Shown: positions 26,282-34,677 of the stretch, piece after piece | How the letters are laid out: each line of letters starts with the position of its first letter | How positions within the stretch are numbered: the first letter of the stretch is position 1 | Assembly: GCF_004006295.1 (NCBI RefSeq) | Contig: NZ_CP026095.1 | Span: 3,706,001-3,770,000, forward strand | Length of the DNA: 64,000 bases | DNA from: Peribacillus asahii | GTDB taxonomy: Bacteria > Bacillota > Bacilli > Bacillales > DSM-1321 | Direction of reading: 5' to 3' | Translations under genes and position numbers: made by a program | Notes under the pieces: model-generated | Seen by the model: only the letters and a program-made list of their open reading frames with translations | What the model was told of the DNA's origin: nothing | The model's database searches: none

Positions 26282-27580
26282 TCATACTTTATCCTTATGT
26301 TCTTTCATATACCCTCTCACTAAAGAAAGAAAATAAAGCGAACCTGTAACGACAACAATCTCATCTTCTTCCGCTGCTAGAGCGTGTGTGAGGCACGTTT
26401 GCCAGTTAAAATCGATATGTTTCTGTTTAGCGTCGCTTGTTTCATAAAGAACAGTCGCTTTCTCTGCCCGCTCATGTGTAAATTCCGTAAAGAAAATATC
26501 CGAAGCAACATCATCTACTAATCGAATCATTTCTGAATAATTTTTATCCCTTAAAGCTGAAAAAACAAAGCGATAGTTTTGCTTTGGATATCGCTCCTTT
26601 AATGTTTGAATCAATACACCAATACCCGCCGGATTATGAGCTCCATCTAAGATAATGGTCGGCTTGTCCTGAATTTTTTCAAACCGTCCGTTCCATTTCG
26701 CCTCACGCAATCCTTTCCGAATGCTTTCTTCAGAAACAGTAAAGGAGTCTTGTAACAGAACAACTGCAGCAACCGCCAATGCTGCATTATCGACTTGATG
26801 ACGACCAAGCATTTGCAATTCAAGCTGTTCAAGCACTGTATCTCGGAAAGCAAAGGTAAAGCTTTGAACGGCTTCCCTTTGCTCTAAATTTCGAATGACG
26901 ATATCTTTTGTTAATTGAAAATAAGGCGCTTTAAGAGATTGTGCTTTTTGCTGAATGACTTGTGCTGGTTCCTCTTCCGTCACTCCACTAACAATAGGAG
27001 CACCCTTTTTAATAATCCCTGCCTTTTCGGAAGCAATTTCAGCAAGAGTGTTCCCTAGAATGTTCGTATGTTCAAGTGAAATAGATGTAATAATAGAAAG
27101 AAGCGGCTCGATGACATTCGTAGAATCCAATCTCCCTCCAAGACCAGCTTCTAAGAGAACAATGTCTACTTTACAATTCTTAAAATAACAAAATGCCATC
27201 GCAGTTAAAATTTCAAATTGCGTTGGGCCATTTCCCGCTTCATCCATTTCTTGAATAACGGGCCAAAGCAGCTGAAACACAGCAACAAAATCTTCATCTT
27301 GAATCATCTCATCATTAATCTTCAATTGTTCATTCATTTTCTCCAAATAAGGCGAAGTAAAGGAAGCAATTGTATATCCTTCTGCAATCATCATTTCTTT
27401 TATATAATGTAAGGTGGAGCCTTTTCCATTTGAACCAGCAAGATGAATGTATTTCAGCTCTTTATGAGGATTACCAAGCTTCGCTAATAGCTGTTCCATC
27501 CTTGAAAGTCCAAAGTTCATTCCTAACCGGACCGATCTATGTTCAAAAAATTGATTGATTTCGTTTATTGTTGTTAGCAT
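26282..27580 (-). CDS. folC: Folylpolyglutamate synthase/dihydrofolate synthase FolC
   Basis: FolC adds gamma-linked glutamates to folates (and may ligate Glu to dihydropteroate). The 432 residues include the Mur-ligase P-loop HLAGSNGKGST (about 45-55), the GLGGRLDSTN motif and the DGAHNP motif in the C-terminal domain. I chose the ATG at 27580 because GGGAGG lies upstream. An upstream open stretch of 11 codons is unlikely to be used. It is the usual neighbour of valS in Bacillus, here separated from it by two ATP-grasp genes. Confidence 0.95.
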   Translation of the reverse strand: MLTTINEINQFFEHRSVRLGMNFGLSRMEQLLAKLGNPHKELKYIHLAGSNGKGSTLHYIKEMMIAEGYTIASFTSPYLEKMNEQLKINDEMIQDEDFVAVFQLLWPVIQEMDEAGNGPTQFEILTAMAFCYFKNCKVDIVLLEAGLGGRLDSTNVIEPLLSIITSISLEHTNILGNTLAEIASEKAGIIKKGAPIVSGVTEEEPAQVIQQKAQSLKAPYFQLTKDIVIRNLEQREAVQSFTFAFRDTVLEQLELQMLGRHQVDNAALAVAAVVLLQDSFTVSEESIRKGLREAKWNGRFEKIQDKPTIILDGAHNPAGIGVLIQTLKERYPKQNYRFVFSALRDKNYSEMIRLVDDVASDIFFTEFTHERAEKATVLYETSDAKQKHIDFNWQTCLTHALAAEEDEIVVVTGSLYFLSLVRGYMKEHKDKV

Positions 27581-27644
27581 GTGGTCTACGCCTCCCAAAT
27601 TATAATATATCATTCATTTCCCTATATGAAAGGAGTTATTTTAG

Positions 27645-28547
27645 ATGAATTCATCGACTCTCTCCTGCTGGATTGTTGTCAATGGCTATTTACAGCACGA
27701 GAAATTTTCCGATTTGGCTCTATTCGTCAAGGAAGCCGCTGAAAAAAAAGGGATTGCCGCATCTATTGTGCGAAACAGCGAGCTAATCGTCAGCCTTGAA
27801 AACAGCGCAGCTGCACTCATACATAACAGGAATTCACTGCCTGATTTCGTCCTTTTTCTCGATAAAGACATTCACTTAGCACGTCAGTTAGAGCTGCTCG
27901 GCCTTCCTGTATATAATAGAAGTGAAGCAATCGATATTTGCGATAGTAAAGCAAAAACCCATCAAGCGTTAGCCAATCATGCTATTCCGATGCCAAAAAC
28001 ATTTTTCCCACCCTTTACATATGAAGGAATTAAGCGCCAACACTTTGACGCCTTTATCAACATCGGACAAGCGCTCGGTTACCCGCTTGTCATCAAAGAA
28101 GCCTATGGCTCTTTTGGGCAGCAAGTATACTTAATCGAGACAGAGAGCGAATTAATAGAGCTTATAAAAAAATTAAAACATAAACCTTTTATTTTACAAG
28201 AATTCATCGAAAACAGTCGAGGTCGCGATATTCGAATCAATGTTGTCGGAAACAAAGTCGTAGCCGCGATGAAACGAACATCGAAGCATGATTTCCGGGC
28301 CAATATGACAAACGGCGGTCAAAGTGCCCCTTATACGCCAACCGAAGCGGAAGCGGAACTTGCTATTACAGCCGCTCGCATTCTAGACGTTGATTTTGCC
28401 GGTGTTGATTTATTATACGGCGAAGACGGACCTCTTCTTTGCGAAGTAAATTCCAATTCGCATTTGCTGAATATTTATGAATGCACCGGTATTAATATTG
28501 CCGATGCTATGTTTGATTATATGATACAAAGGACGTCTAACCAATGA
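27645..28547 (+). CDS. RimK-type ATP-grasp ligase-like protein, first of a tandem pair
   Basis: The 300-residue protein has the ATP-grasp layout: N-terminal pre-ATP-grasp domain (1-105), then KTHQALANHAIPMPKTF, VIKEAYGSFGQQVYLIE with the glycine-rich loop, FILQEFIENSRGRDIRINVVG, a KRTSKHDFRAN segment, and the metal-binding CEVNSNSHLL. This is the RimK/CofF/MptN family wording, whose members add amino acids (often glutamate) to an acceptor carboxylate. The substrate is unknown. Its last four bases overlap the next gene (ATGA), and it diverges from folC with only about 64 bases between the start codons. Confidence 0.8.
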   Translation: MNSSTLSCWIVVNGYLQHEKFSDLALFVKEAAEKKGIAASIVRNSELIVSLENSAAALIHNRNSLPDFVLFLDKDIHLARQLELLGLPVYNRSEAIDICDSKAKTHQALANHAIPMPKTFFPPFTYEGIKRQHFDAFINIGQALGYPLVIKEAYGSFGQQVYLIETESELIELIKKLKHKPFILQEFIENSRGRDIRINVVGNKVVAAMKRTSKHDFRANMTNGGQSAPYTPTEAEAELAITAARILDVDFAGVDLLYGEDGPLLCEVNSNSHLLNIYECTGINIADAMFDYMIQRTSNQ

Positions 28548-29380
28548 AGAAAATCGGATGGTTAATTTATAACCGCGAGGATGCAAAGAAAAATAAAGCG
28601 TATATAGAGTGGATGTTAGCAGAAGCAAAAGAACTGAACATGGAGCTACAATTTCATTATCGTGAAGACCTACAAATCGGTCATCGTCAGCACAACCTAT
28701 TTGTTGATTTTCGAAACGAACCTGTTGCACCGCCTGCCTATGCAATCATTAGAACCATTGATTCATTTTTCACCAAGCAATTAGAAATGCTTGGCACCGT
28801 TTGTTTTAATTCTTCTTTCGTGTCCGAAATAGCAAACAACAAAGCAAAGACTCATCAATTCCTTAGCTCACTTGGCATCCCTATGGCAGACACCGTTTAC
28901 TGCCAAGATTCTGTTCAAGCACACTTTCCCTTCCCTTTCATCGCAAAGGAAGTGCATGGACGCGGCGGAAAGAGTGTCTATTTAATTGAAAATGCGAACC
29001 AATTAACATCATTGCCATCAGGAGGCGATTGGTTGATTCAAAAACCCGGCGTTTTTGGAAAAGATGTACGCGTTTTTGTTGTCGGAAAAAAAATCGTTGC
29101 TGCTGTGTTACGAGAATCCAGCTCAAATTTTAAAGCCAATTATACCCTTGGAGGCACAGCTTCCCTGTACGAATTGTCCGATGAAGAAACTGCACTTATC
29201 CAAACAATCATTGATGCCTTTGATTTTGGTATGGTCGGCATTGATTTTATTTTTGATGAAAAATGTCGATTTTTGTTTAACGAAATTGAAGATGTCGTAG
29301 GGAGTCGAACGTTAAGTGCGTTAAGTGACATCAATATTGTCCGAGAATATTTACAATTTATCCAGTCTCATTTCGCTTAA
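28544..29380 (+). CDS. RimK-type ATP-grasp ligase-like protein, second of a tandem pair
   Basis: The 278-residue product is a paralogue of its neighbour: KTHQFLSSLGIPMADTVY, FIAKEVHGRGGKSVYLIE, LIQKPGVFGKDVRVFVVG and a metal region FNEIEDVVGSRTL. The N-terminal domain is shorter and the C-terminal metal-binding motif is NEIED instead of CEVNS, so the two may have different acceptors or act as a heteromer. ATGA overlap with the previous gene signals coupling. A good terminator follows. Confidence 0.8.
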   Translation: MKKIGWLIYNREDAKKNKAYIEWMLAEAKELNMELQFHYREDLQIGHRQHNLFVDFRNEPVAPPAYAIIRTIDSFFTKQLEMLGTVCFNSSFVSEIANNKAKTHQFLSSLGIPMADTVYCQDSVQAHFPFPFIAKEVHGRGGKSVYLIENANQLTSLPSGGDWLIQKPGVFGKDVRVFVVGKKIVAAVLRESSSNFKANYTLGGTASLYELSDEETALIQTIIDAFDFGMVGIDFIFDEKCRFLFNEIEDVVGSRTLSALSDINIVREYLQFIQSHFA

Positions 29381-29387
29381 ACACTAG

Positions 29388-29417
29388 AGTGAGTGCCATT
29401 GTCGCACTCGCTTTTTT
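29388..29417 (+). terminator. Rho-independent terminator after the ATP-grasp pair
   Basis: AGTGAGTGC/GCACTCGCT forms a 9-bp stem followed by TTTTTT on the plus strand, starting eight bases after the stop codon. Confidence 0.88.
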
Positions 29418-29531
29418 AATTTTTTTACGCAACACTCCTGTTTTTTAACACTTTTAAAAAATTGAACATTTTGTTACATAATATAACAAAATATTGCAAA
29501 ATCCCCTCTTCCAAATTATACTCTTTTTATA

Positions 29532-29552
29532 GATGTTATATTTAATAACATC
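29532..29552. other. Perfect 8-5-8 palindrome in an AT-rich gap
   Basis: GATGTTAT and ATAACATC with a 5-base spacer, in the 300-base AT-rich region between two convergent terminators. The region holds no gene. It could be an operator-like site or chance in AT-rich DNA. Confidence 0.4.
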
Positions 29553-29664
29553 GATTGATAGGTAACATTTCTTTACATAAAAAGTTCATCTATCGTTACT
29601 AGCCAAAATAATTGGTCACATTTTCGCACCCCCTTTTCCCCGCTTGACTCTCCGTACCCCCGCA

Positions 29665-29716
29665 CAAAAAAAAGGAAGAACGAGCCTTCACACATCCACT
29701 CGTTCTTCCTTTTTTT
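29665..29716 (-). terminator. Rho-independent terminator of valS
   Basis: AAAGGAAGAACGAG and CTCGTTCTTCCTTT form a long stem flanked by A and T runs, so it may act in both directions. Its edge overlaps the valS stop codon. Confidence 0.9.
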
Positions 29717-32369
29717 ATAATTGTTTCAATTCATTAATTCGATGAATCACAGCATCACGCTTTTCAACGTAATCTTTTTCTTTTGCACGTTCTTCCTCAA
29801 TTACTTTCTCTGGCGCTTTCTTCACAAAGCCTTCATTTCCTAGTTTCTTCTGAACGCGTTCTACTTCTTTGTTCAGCTTATCCAGTTCTTTTTCTAGACG
29901 TTTTACTTCTTCATCGATGTTGATTAAGCCTTGAAGCGGTAAAATAAGCTCAACTCCTGTTACAACAGCTGTCATCGCTTGAGCTGGCTCTTCTACTTCG
30001 ACACCAATTGTTAATGCTTCCGGGTTACAGAAACGCTCAATGTAGCTCGCATTTTTCTCTAAGATTGCTGAAATATTCGCATCTTTCGCTTTTAAAATTA
30101 AGTTTACTTTCTTGCTCATCGGTGTATTCACTTCAGCACGGATATTACGTACTGCGCGAATGATTTCAACAAGAAGTTTCATTTCTTCAGCTGCATCCGT
30201 GTCTGTTAATGCAGGATTTACCATTGGCCAAGCAGCCACTGTAATGGACTCTCCTTGGTGCGGTAGGTTTTGCCAAATTTCTTCCGTAATAAATGGCATG
30301 AATGGATGTAATAAGCGCATTGTGTTATCTAACACATAAGCAAGAATGGAGCGCGTTGTTTTCTTCGCTGCTTCGTCTTCACCGTACAATGGAAGCTTCG
30401 CCATTTCAATATACCAATCACAGAAATCATCCCAGATGAAGTTATATAGCGCGCGCCCTACTTCACCGAACTCATATTTATCTGCAAGACGTGTAACTGT
30501 TTCAATCGTTTCATTTAAGCGAGTTAAAATCCATTTATCTGCTACGGATTTTTCACCGCTTAAATCAATTTCATCATACGTTAAGCCGTTCATGTTCATT
30601 AAGGCGAAACGAGATGCATTCCAAATTTTATTCGAGAAGTTCCATACAGACTCTACTTTTTCGTTACTGTAACGAAGGTCTTGGCCTGGAGAGCTTCCTG
30701 TTGATAAGAAGTAACGTAATGAGTCAGCTCCATATTTATCAATAACATCCATTGGATCGACACCGTTACCTAGAGATTTACTCATTTTACGTCCTTGCTC
30801 GTCACGAACAAGACCATGAATTAAGACATTTTCAAATGGACGTTCACCTGTGAATTCAATCGCTTGGAAAATCATTCGTGACACCCAGAAGAAGATGATA
30901 TCATAACCTGTTACAAGCGCATCCGTTGAGTAATAACGTTTAAAGTCCGCTGCATCGGCATCCGGCCAGCCCATCGTTGAGAATGGCCATAATGCTGAAC
31001 TAAACCATGTATCCAATACATCTTTATCTTGTTCCCAGTTTTCGCTATCAGCAGGTGCTTCTGTACCAACATACACTTCACCTGTTTCTTTATGGTACCA
31101 AGCTGGAATACGATGTCCCCACCAAAGTTGACGAGAAATACACCAATCGTGGATATTCTCCATCCAGCGTAAGTATGTTTTTTCGAAACGATCTGGTGTG
31201 AAATGAACTTTTTTGTCATCACCTTGTTGTTGCAATTCGATTGCTGCATCAGCAAGTGGTTGCATTTTAACAAACCATTGTGTAGATAAATATGGTTCAA
31301 CTACTGCACCGCTGCGCTCAGAATGTCCAACTGAATGCATATGATCTTCAATTTTGAATAATACACCTGCATCTTGTAAATCTTTCACAATTTGCTTACG
31401 GCATTCGAAACGGTCCATTCCTTCATATTTACCTGCACGGCCGTTCATTGTTCCATCTTCGTTCATCACAAGAATGCGTTCTAAGTTATGACGGTTTCCA
31501 ACCTCGAAATCGTTAGGATCATGCGCTGGCGTCATTTTAACCGCACCTGAACCGAACTCCATATCTACATAATCATCACCAACAATCGGAATTTCACGAC
31601 CTACAATTGGAAGAATAACCGTTTTGCCAATTAAGTGTTTATAGCGCTCATCTTCAGGATGAACAGCTACCCCTGAGTCACCCAACATCGTTTCTGGACG
31701 AGTTGTAGCTACCTCAATATAACCTGAGCCATCTGCTAATGGGTACTTCATATGATAGAAAGCACCTTGAACATCTTTATGAATAACCTCAATGTCAGAT
31801 AAAGCTGTTTTCGTCACTGGATCCCAGTTAATAATATATTCCCCGCGGTAAATTAAATCTTTTTCATATAATTTTACGAATACTTCACGAACGGCTTTTG
31901 ATAACCCTTCATCTAAAGTAAAACGTTCACGTGTATAATCAAGACCAAGACCTAGCTTCGCCCATTGCGCACGAATATGACCCGCATATTCTTCTTTCCA
32001 TTTCCACGTTTCTTCAACGAATTTCTCGCGTCCTAAATCATAACGACTAACGCCTTCTTCACGCAGCTTTTGCTCTACTTTTGCTTGAGTAGCAATCCCA
32101 GCATGGTCCATACCTGGCAGCCAAAGCACGTCATAACCTTGCATTCTTTTCATACGCGTTAAAATATCTTGCAGCGTCGTATCCCAAGCATGACCTAAGT
32201 GAAGCTTACCTGTTACGTTTGGCGGTGGAATAACGATTGTATATGGCTCCTTTTGATCATCGCCTGTTGTTTCAAAAAACTTTCCTTCTAACCACCACTG
32301 ATAACGACCTTTCTCAATCGACTGTGGATCGTATTTCGTCGGCATTGAAATTTGATTTTCTTCCATCAT
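29715..32369 (-). CDS. valS: Valyl-tRNA synthetase
   Basis: ValRS charges tRNA-Val. The 884-residue class I synthetase has the HIGH motif as [14 protein letters not shown] (about 55), editing domain (roughly 190-350), KMSKS as [10 protein letters not shown] (about 530) and the C-terminal coiled coil (about 815-884). Starts with ATG at 32369 after GGAGGG. It is preceded by a T-box leader and followed by a strong terminator. In Bacillus the following gene is folC; here the pair of ATP-grasp genes lies between. Confidence 0.98.
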   Translation of the reverse strand: MMEENQISMPTKYDPQSIEKGRYQWWLEGKFFETTGDDQKEPYTIVIPPPNVTGKLHLGHAWDTTLQDILTRMKRMQGYDVLWLPGMDHAGIATQAKVEQKLREEGVSRYDLGREKFVEETWKWKEEYAGHIRAQWAKLGLGLDYTRERFTLDEGLSKAVREVFVKLYEKDLIYRGEYIINWDPVTKTALSDIEVIHKDVQGAFYHMKYPLADGSGYIEVATTRPETMLGDSGVAVHPEDERYKHLIGKTVILPIVGREIPIVGDDYVDMEFGSGAVKMTPAHDPNDFEVGNRHNLERILVMNEDGTMNGRAGKYEGMDRFECRKQIVKDLQDAGVLFKIEDHMHSVGHSERSGAVVEPYLSTQWFVKMQPLADAAIELQQQGDDKKVHFTPDRFEKTYLRWMENIHDWCISRQLWWGHRIPAWYHKETGEVYVGTEAPADSENWEQDKDVLDTWFSSALWPFSTMGWPDADAADFKRYYSTDALVTGYDIIFFWVSRMIFQAIEFTGERPFENVLIHGLVRDEQGRKMSKSLGNGVDPMDVIDKYGADSLRYFLSTGSSPGQDLRYSNEKVESVWNFSNKIWNASRFALMNMNGLTYDEIDLSGEKSVADKWILTRLNETIETVTRLADKYEFGEVGRALYNFIWDDFCDWYIEMAKLPLYGEDEAAKKTTRSILAYVLDNTMRLLHPFMPFITEEIWQNLPHQGESITVAAWPMVNPALTDTDAAEEMKLLVEIIRAVRNIRAEVNTPMSKKVNLILKAKDANISAILEKNASYIERFCNPEALTIGVEVEEPAQAMTAVVTGVELILPLQGLINIDEEVKRLEKELDKLNKEVERVQKKLGNEGFVKKAPEKVIEEERAKEKDYVEKRDAVIHRINELKQL

Positions 32370-32530
32370 AAGTCCCTCCTATATAATCCCTTATCATGAT
32401 TACTAAAATGATAGCACAGAACAAAAGCAGCTCGAACGTAGCACGCAGTCATATAAGACCCTAGCGAAATAACTTATTTCTCACACTTCAGAGTTACGTA
32501 TATTTTCTGCGAAGTTCTGCCCCTTTTCCA

Positions 32531-32803
32531 CAAAAAAACTCCCATCATCACAAAAGGACGAAGGAAGTTGTTCGCGGTGCCACCTTTTTTCCGAAAAAGC
32601 AAATAAACCTTTTCCGGCTCTCAAATAAAATAACGGTTGTTTACCGATTTTCGCTACTGCAGTTGTTCACGAAAATTGCTCACGGACGACTTCTGATGCT
32701 GCTTACTTAGAAACCTCCCAGCTTATAGTTTCCTCTCTGAAAAGCGCCATTCATCATACTATTTCCGATCTTCGCTTTACGCAATATGTATTTTTTAAAC
32801 ACA
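32531..32803 (-). ncRNA. T-box riboswitch leader of valS
   Basis: The conserved T-box GGTGGCACCGCG lies at 32573-32584 (minus strand). It is followed by a terminator stem (AACTTCCTTCGTC paired with GATGATGGGAGTT, then seven T, 32531-32570). A GTC triplet at 32688-32690 in the 3' side of stem I is consistent with a valine specifier codon. Uncharged tRNA-Val would bind, stabilise the antiterminator and permit valS transcription. The 5' end is inferred from the promoter. Confidence 0.9.
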
Positions 32804-32809
32804 TAATCT

Positions 32810-32839
32810 ATAGTACATAAAAACAAAGGATATCGTCAA
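32810..32839 (-). promoter_or_regulatory. Likely sigma-A promoter of the valS leader
   Basis: TTGACG (32834-32839) and TACTAT (32810-32815), spaced by 18 bases on the minus strand. Confidence 0.5.
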
Positions 32840-32954
32840 TCATTCTTTCCGTTTTTTTATTATTCTATACAAGAAGCATCTATCCGTGACAGCCTCTTCA
32901 CGTTTCTCCACACTTCCCCATATGATGAAGCAAGACGATATAAAGGATGACATA

Positions 32955-33149
32955 ATGATGAAACGACAAAAGAAATTTAACCCAAACAATCTCCCTCCTT
33001 GGACCAAAAAAGCGAGTGTTGTCGTACAGCAATTTATTGTCCCATTTACAATCTTTCAAGCGATTCGAACGCTTATTTTTCCGACATTCATCGATATTCT
33101 ATTGCTGGCCTTGTTTATTTTTCTCGCTGCGTTCTTCTATGTAAATTGA
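32955..33149 (+). CDS. Small membrane protein of unknown function (64 residues)
   Basis: The ATG at 32955 follows AAAGGAT with 7-base spacing. The product MMKRQKKFNPNNLPPWTKK has a basic, proline-containing start, then two hydrophobic segments (about 25-40 and 43-63: IDILLLALFIFLAAFFYV). It lies on the plus strand between the divergent valS leader and the convergent ysxE, with its own terminator. I do not recognise the family. The upstream open stretch (from 32886) has no ribosome binding site. Confidence 0.65.
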   Translation: MMKRQKKFNPNNLPPWTKKASVVVQQFIVPFTIFQAIRTLIFPTFIDILLLALFIFLAAFFYVN

Positions 33150-33158
33150 TGACAGCAC

Positions 33159-33195
33159 AAAAAAACATGAATGGTTGACTCCAAACATGTTTTTT
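33159..33195. terminator. Bidirectional terminator between the 64-residue gene and ysxE
   Basis: AAAAAACATG/CATGTTTTTT arms with 16-base loop, with A and T runs on both sides. Confidence 0.8.
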
Positions 33196-33198
33196 GAG

Positions 33199-34239
33199 CT
33201 AACTTTGAGGTGACTGTGCTTCTTTAGCAGCCGCCTTCTTTTGATTCTCGATTTCTTCTATCTTCATGACAACATATTCAACATTCTTTAAAAACCAATA
33301 TTGACGTTGAAGTTCCTTTACTGAATCTAGTTCCGTTTTATTCCCCTTTCGTTCCACGTAATTTTTAACCGCATCCAGAGCTGATCCCGGATAAGCAAGA
33401 TAGCTTTGCATCAATAACATTTCATCCTCTTTTAACGGAAAATAGCGAATATAATTATATAGCCAATCCACACAATCATCGCATTGAATCGGAAATGTTT
33501 TCATCGACCTTACAAGAAAAGGAAGTATATCGAAATGCGGCGGCGCTACCCGTGAGTTTTCAAAATTGATAAAATAACCATACCCCCGATTATCACTAAC
33601 AAAATGCTTCAATGACACTTTTCCATGTGTTACAACCGTGCGAACCTTCTCTTCTTCCTTCGTTTGTTCAAACCACTCCTTAAACTTCTTAATTGAATAT
33701 GTCAACGCCTGGGAAAGGTCGCTGTAATAGACACAAAACAGCATTTCCATCGGTGACATATACCATTTCTTCTCACAGCTTACAATCCATTCATCTAGAA
33801 ACTCTTGCTGCGCTTCCCATGCATGAAGCGTACGTTCATAATGCGCCTCCCTATCCTCCTTATCTACTTCAATCTCTTTAATAGAAAGGCTGTGCATGCG
33901 TGCCAGCTCTCGAAACATTTGCTTATGTCGTACATCTCGTTCTCCGCTTTCTAAAGTTTCCAACCACGGCATTAAATAATAAAGTTTATTATGATGAAGA
34001 ACCGCATAACGCCCATCTTTTGACTGATAGATTGGCACAATTCTATTATAGCCACGCTGATACAACGTTTGAACATTACGGATAAAATCAATGCCGACAT
34101 GAGGCGAAATCGATTTTAAAGCAAATACACCTCGGTCACTATAAATTTTCTTTACACGTCCAAAGTCTTCAATATATTGAATGCGAAGTGCATATTGTTG
34201 CAAAACCGCTATCGTTTCAGCATGTGCATTCTCCGTCAT
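33199..34239 (-). CDS. ysxE: YsxE, CotS-family spore coat/kinase-like protein
   Basis: The 346-residue protein resembles the CotS/YsxE/YutH family, which share the aminoglycoside phosphotransferase-type fold (VFALKSI near residue 40-46, later VVTHGKVSLKHFVSD in place of the HGD motif, and GYFINFENSRVAPP). Spore coat function is known for relatives. YsxE follows spoVID in Bacillus and depends on SpoVID for localisation. I chose the ATG at 34239. A GTG 12 codons upstream lies in a dispersed repeat and is rejected. The last part (330-346) is lysine and glutamine rich. Confidence 0.88.
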   Translation of the reverse strand: MTENAHAETIAVLQQYALRIQYIEDFGRVKKIYSDRGVFALKSISPHVGIDFIRNVQTLYQRGYNRIVPIYQSKDGRYAVLHHNKLYYLMPWLETLESGERDVRHKQMFRELARMHSLSIKEIEVDKEDREAHYERTLHAWEAQQEFLDEWIVSCEKKWYMSPMEMLFCVYYSDLSQALTYSIKKFKEWFEQTKEEEKVRTVVTHGKVSLKHFVSDNRGYGYFINFENSRVAPPHFDILPFLVRSMKTFPIQCDDCVDWLYNYIRYFPLKEDEMLLMQSYLAYPGSALDAVKNYVERKGNKTELDSVKELQRQYWFLKNVEYVVMKIEEIENQKKAAAKEAQSPQS

Positions 34240-34256
34240 AACATCACTCACTTTCC

Positions 34257-34450
34257 TAAGAAAAGCGTAAGGCACCTGGAGCTAGACAGTAGAACATATT
34301 GAAATTTTATCCGGCATTTAACGGGCAGTAAGACCTCAAGTTTTTCAGAGATGGTACAACTGCCCTCATCTAGTTGCGCCTCCTAGCCCCTCGAGGTCAT
34401 AAGCTGTCATACTCTATGGCAAACTGAGCCACGCCGCATTTCATCTTATA
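34257..34450. repeat. Dispersed intergenic repeat between spoVID and ysxE
   Basis: Begins CTAAGAAAAGCGTAAGGCAC on the plus strand immediately before the ysxE ribosome binding site and runs through GC-rich blocks (CCTCGAGGTCA). It matches the start of the copies at 9735 and 59470. The remaining bases to 34600 show no gene and no clear signal. Confidence 0.5.
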
Positions 34451-34631
34451 TGAACAGTTGCCTCACTTTTGTAGTAAAGATACAATTGGTGAGATAAAGT
34501 GAAACGTACCTTTTCAATTTTCAACCAATTAGGTTCGTACAGGCACTTGATTGAAGCGAAGCACGAGATCTTAGTGACCGTAGAACATGGCTAACCATCA
34601 GTAAGGGATGAAGGTTTGTTTCTTTCCTGTA

Positions 34632-34665
34632 GAAAAAACAGCAAGCAGCTTCACTGCTCACTGTT
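34632..34665 (-). terminator. Rho-independent terminator after spoVID
   Basis: AACAGCAAGCAG/CTGCTCACTGTT pair over 12 positions (with two G-U) and are followed by six T on the minus strand, just after the spoVID stop. Confidence 0.85.
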
Positions 34666-34677
34666 CTAGCGTAATAA

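Noticed and set aside
29430..29660. Small gene or RNA in the AT-rich gap between the convergent terminators
   Set aside because: No open frame with a ribosome binding site and no stable fold apart from one short palindrome.
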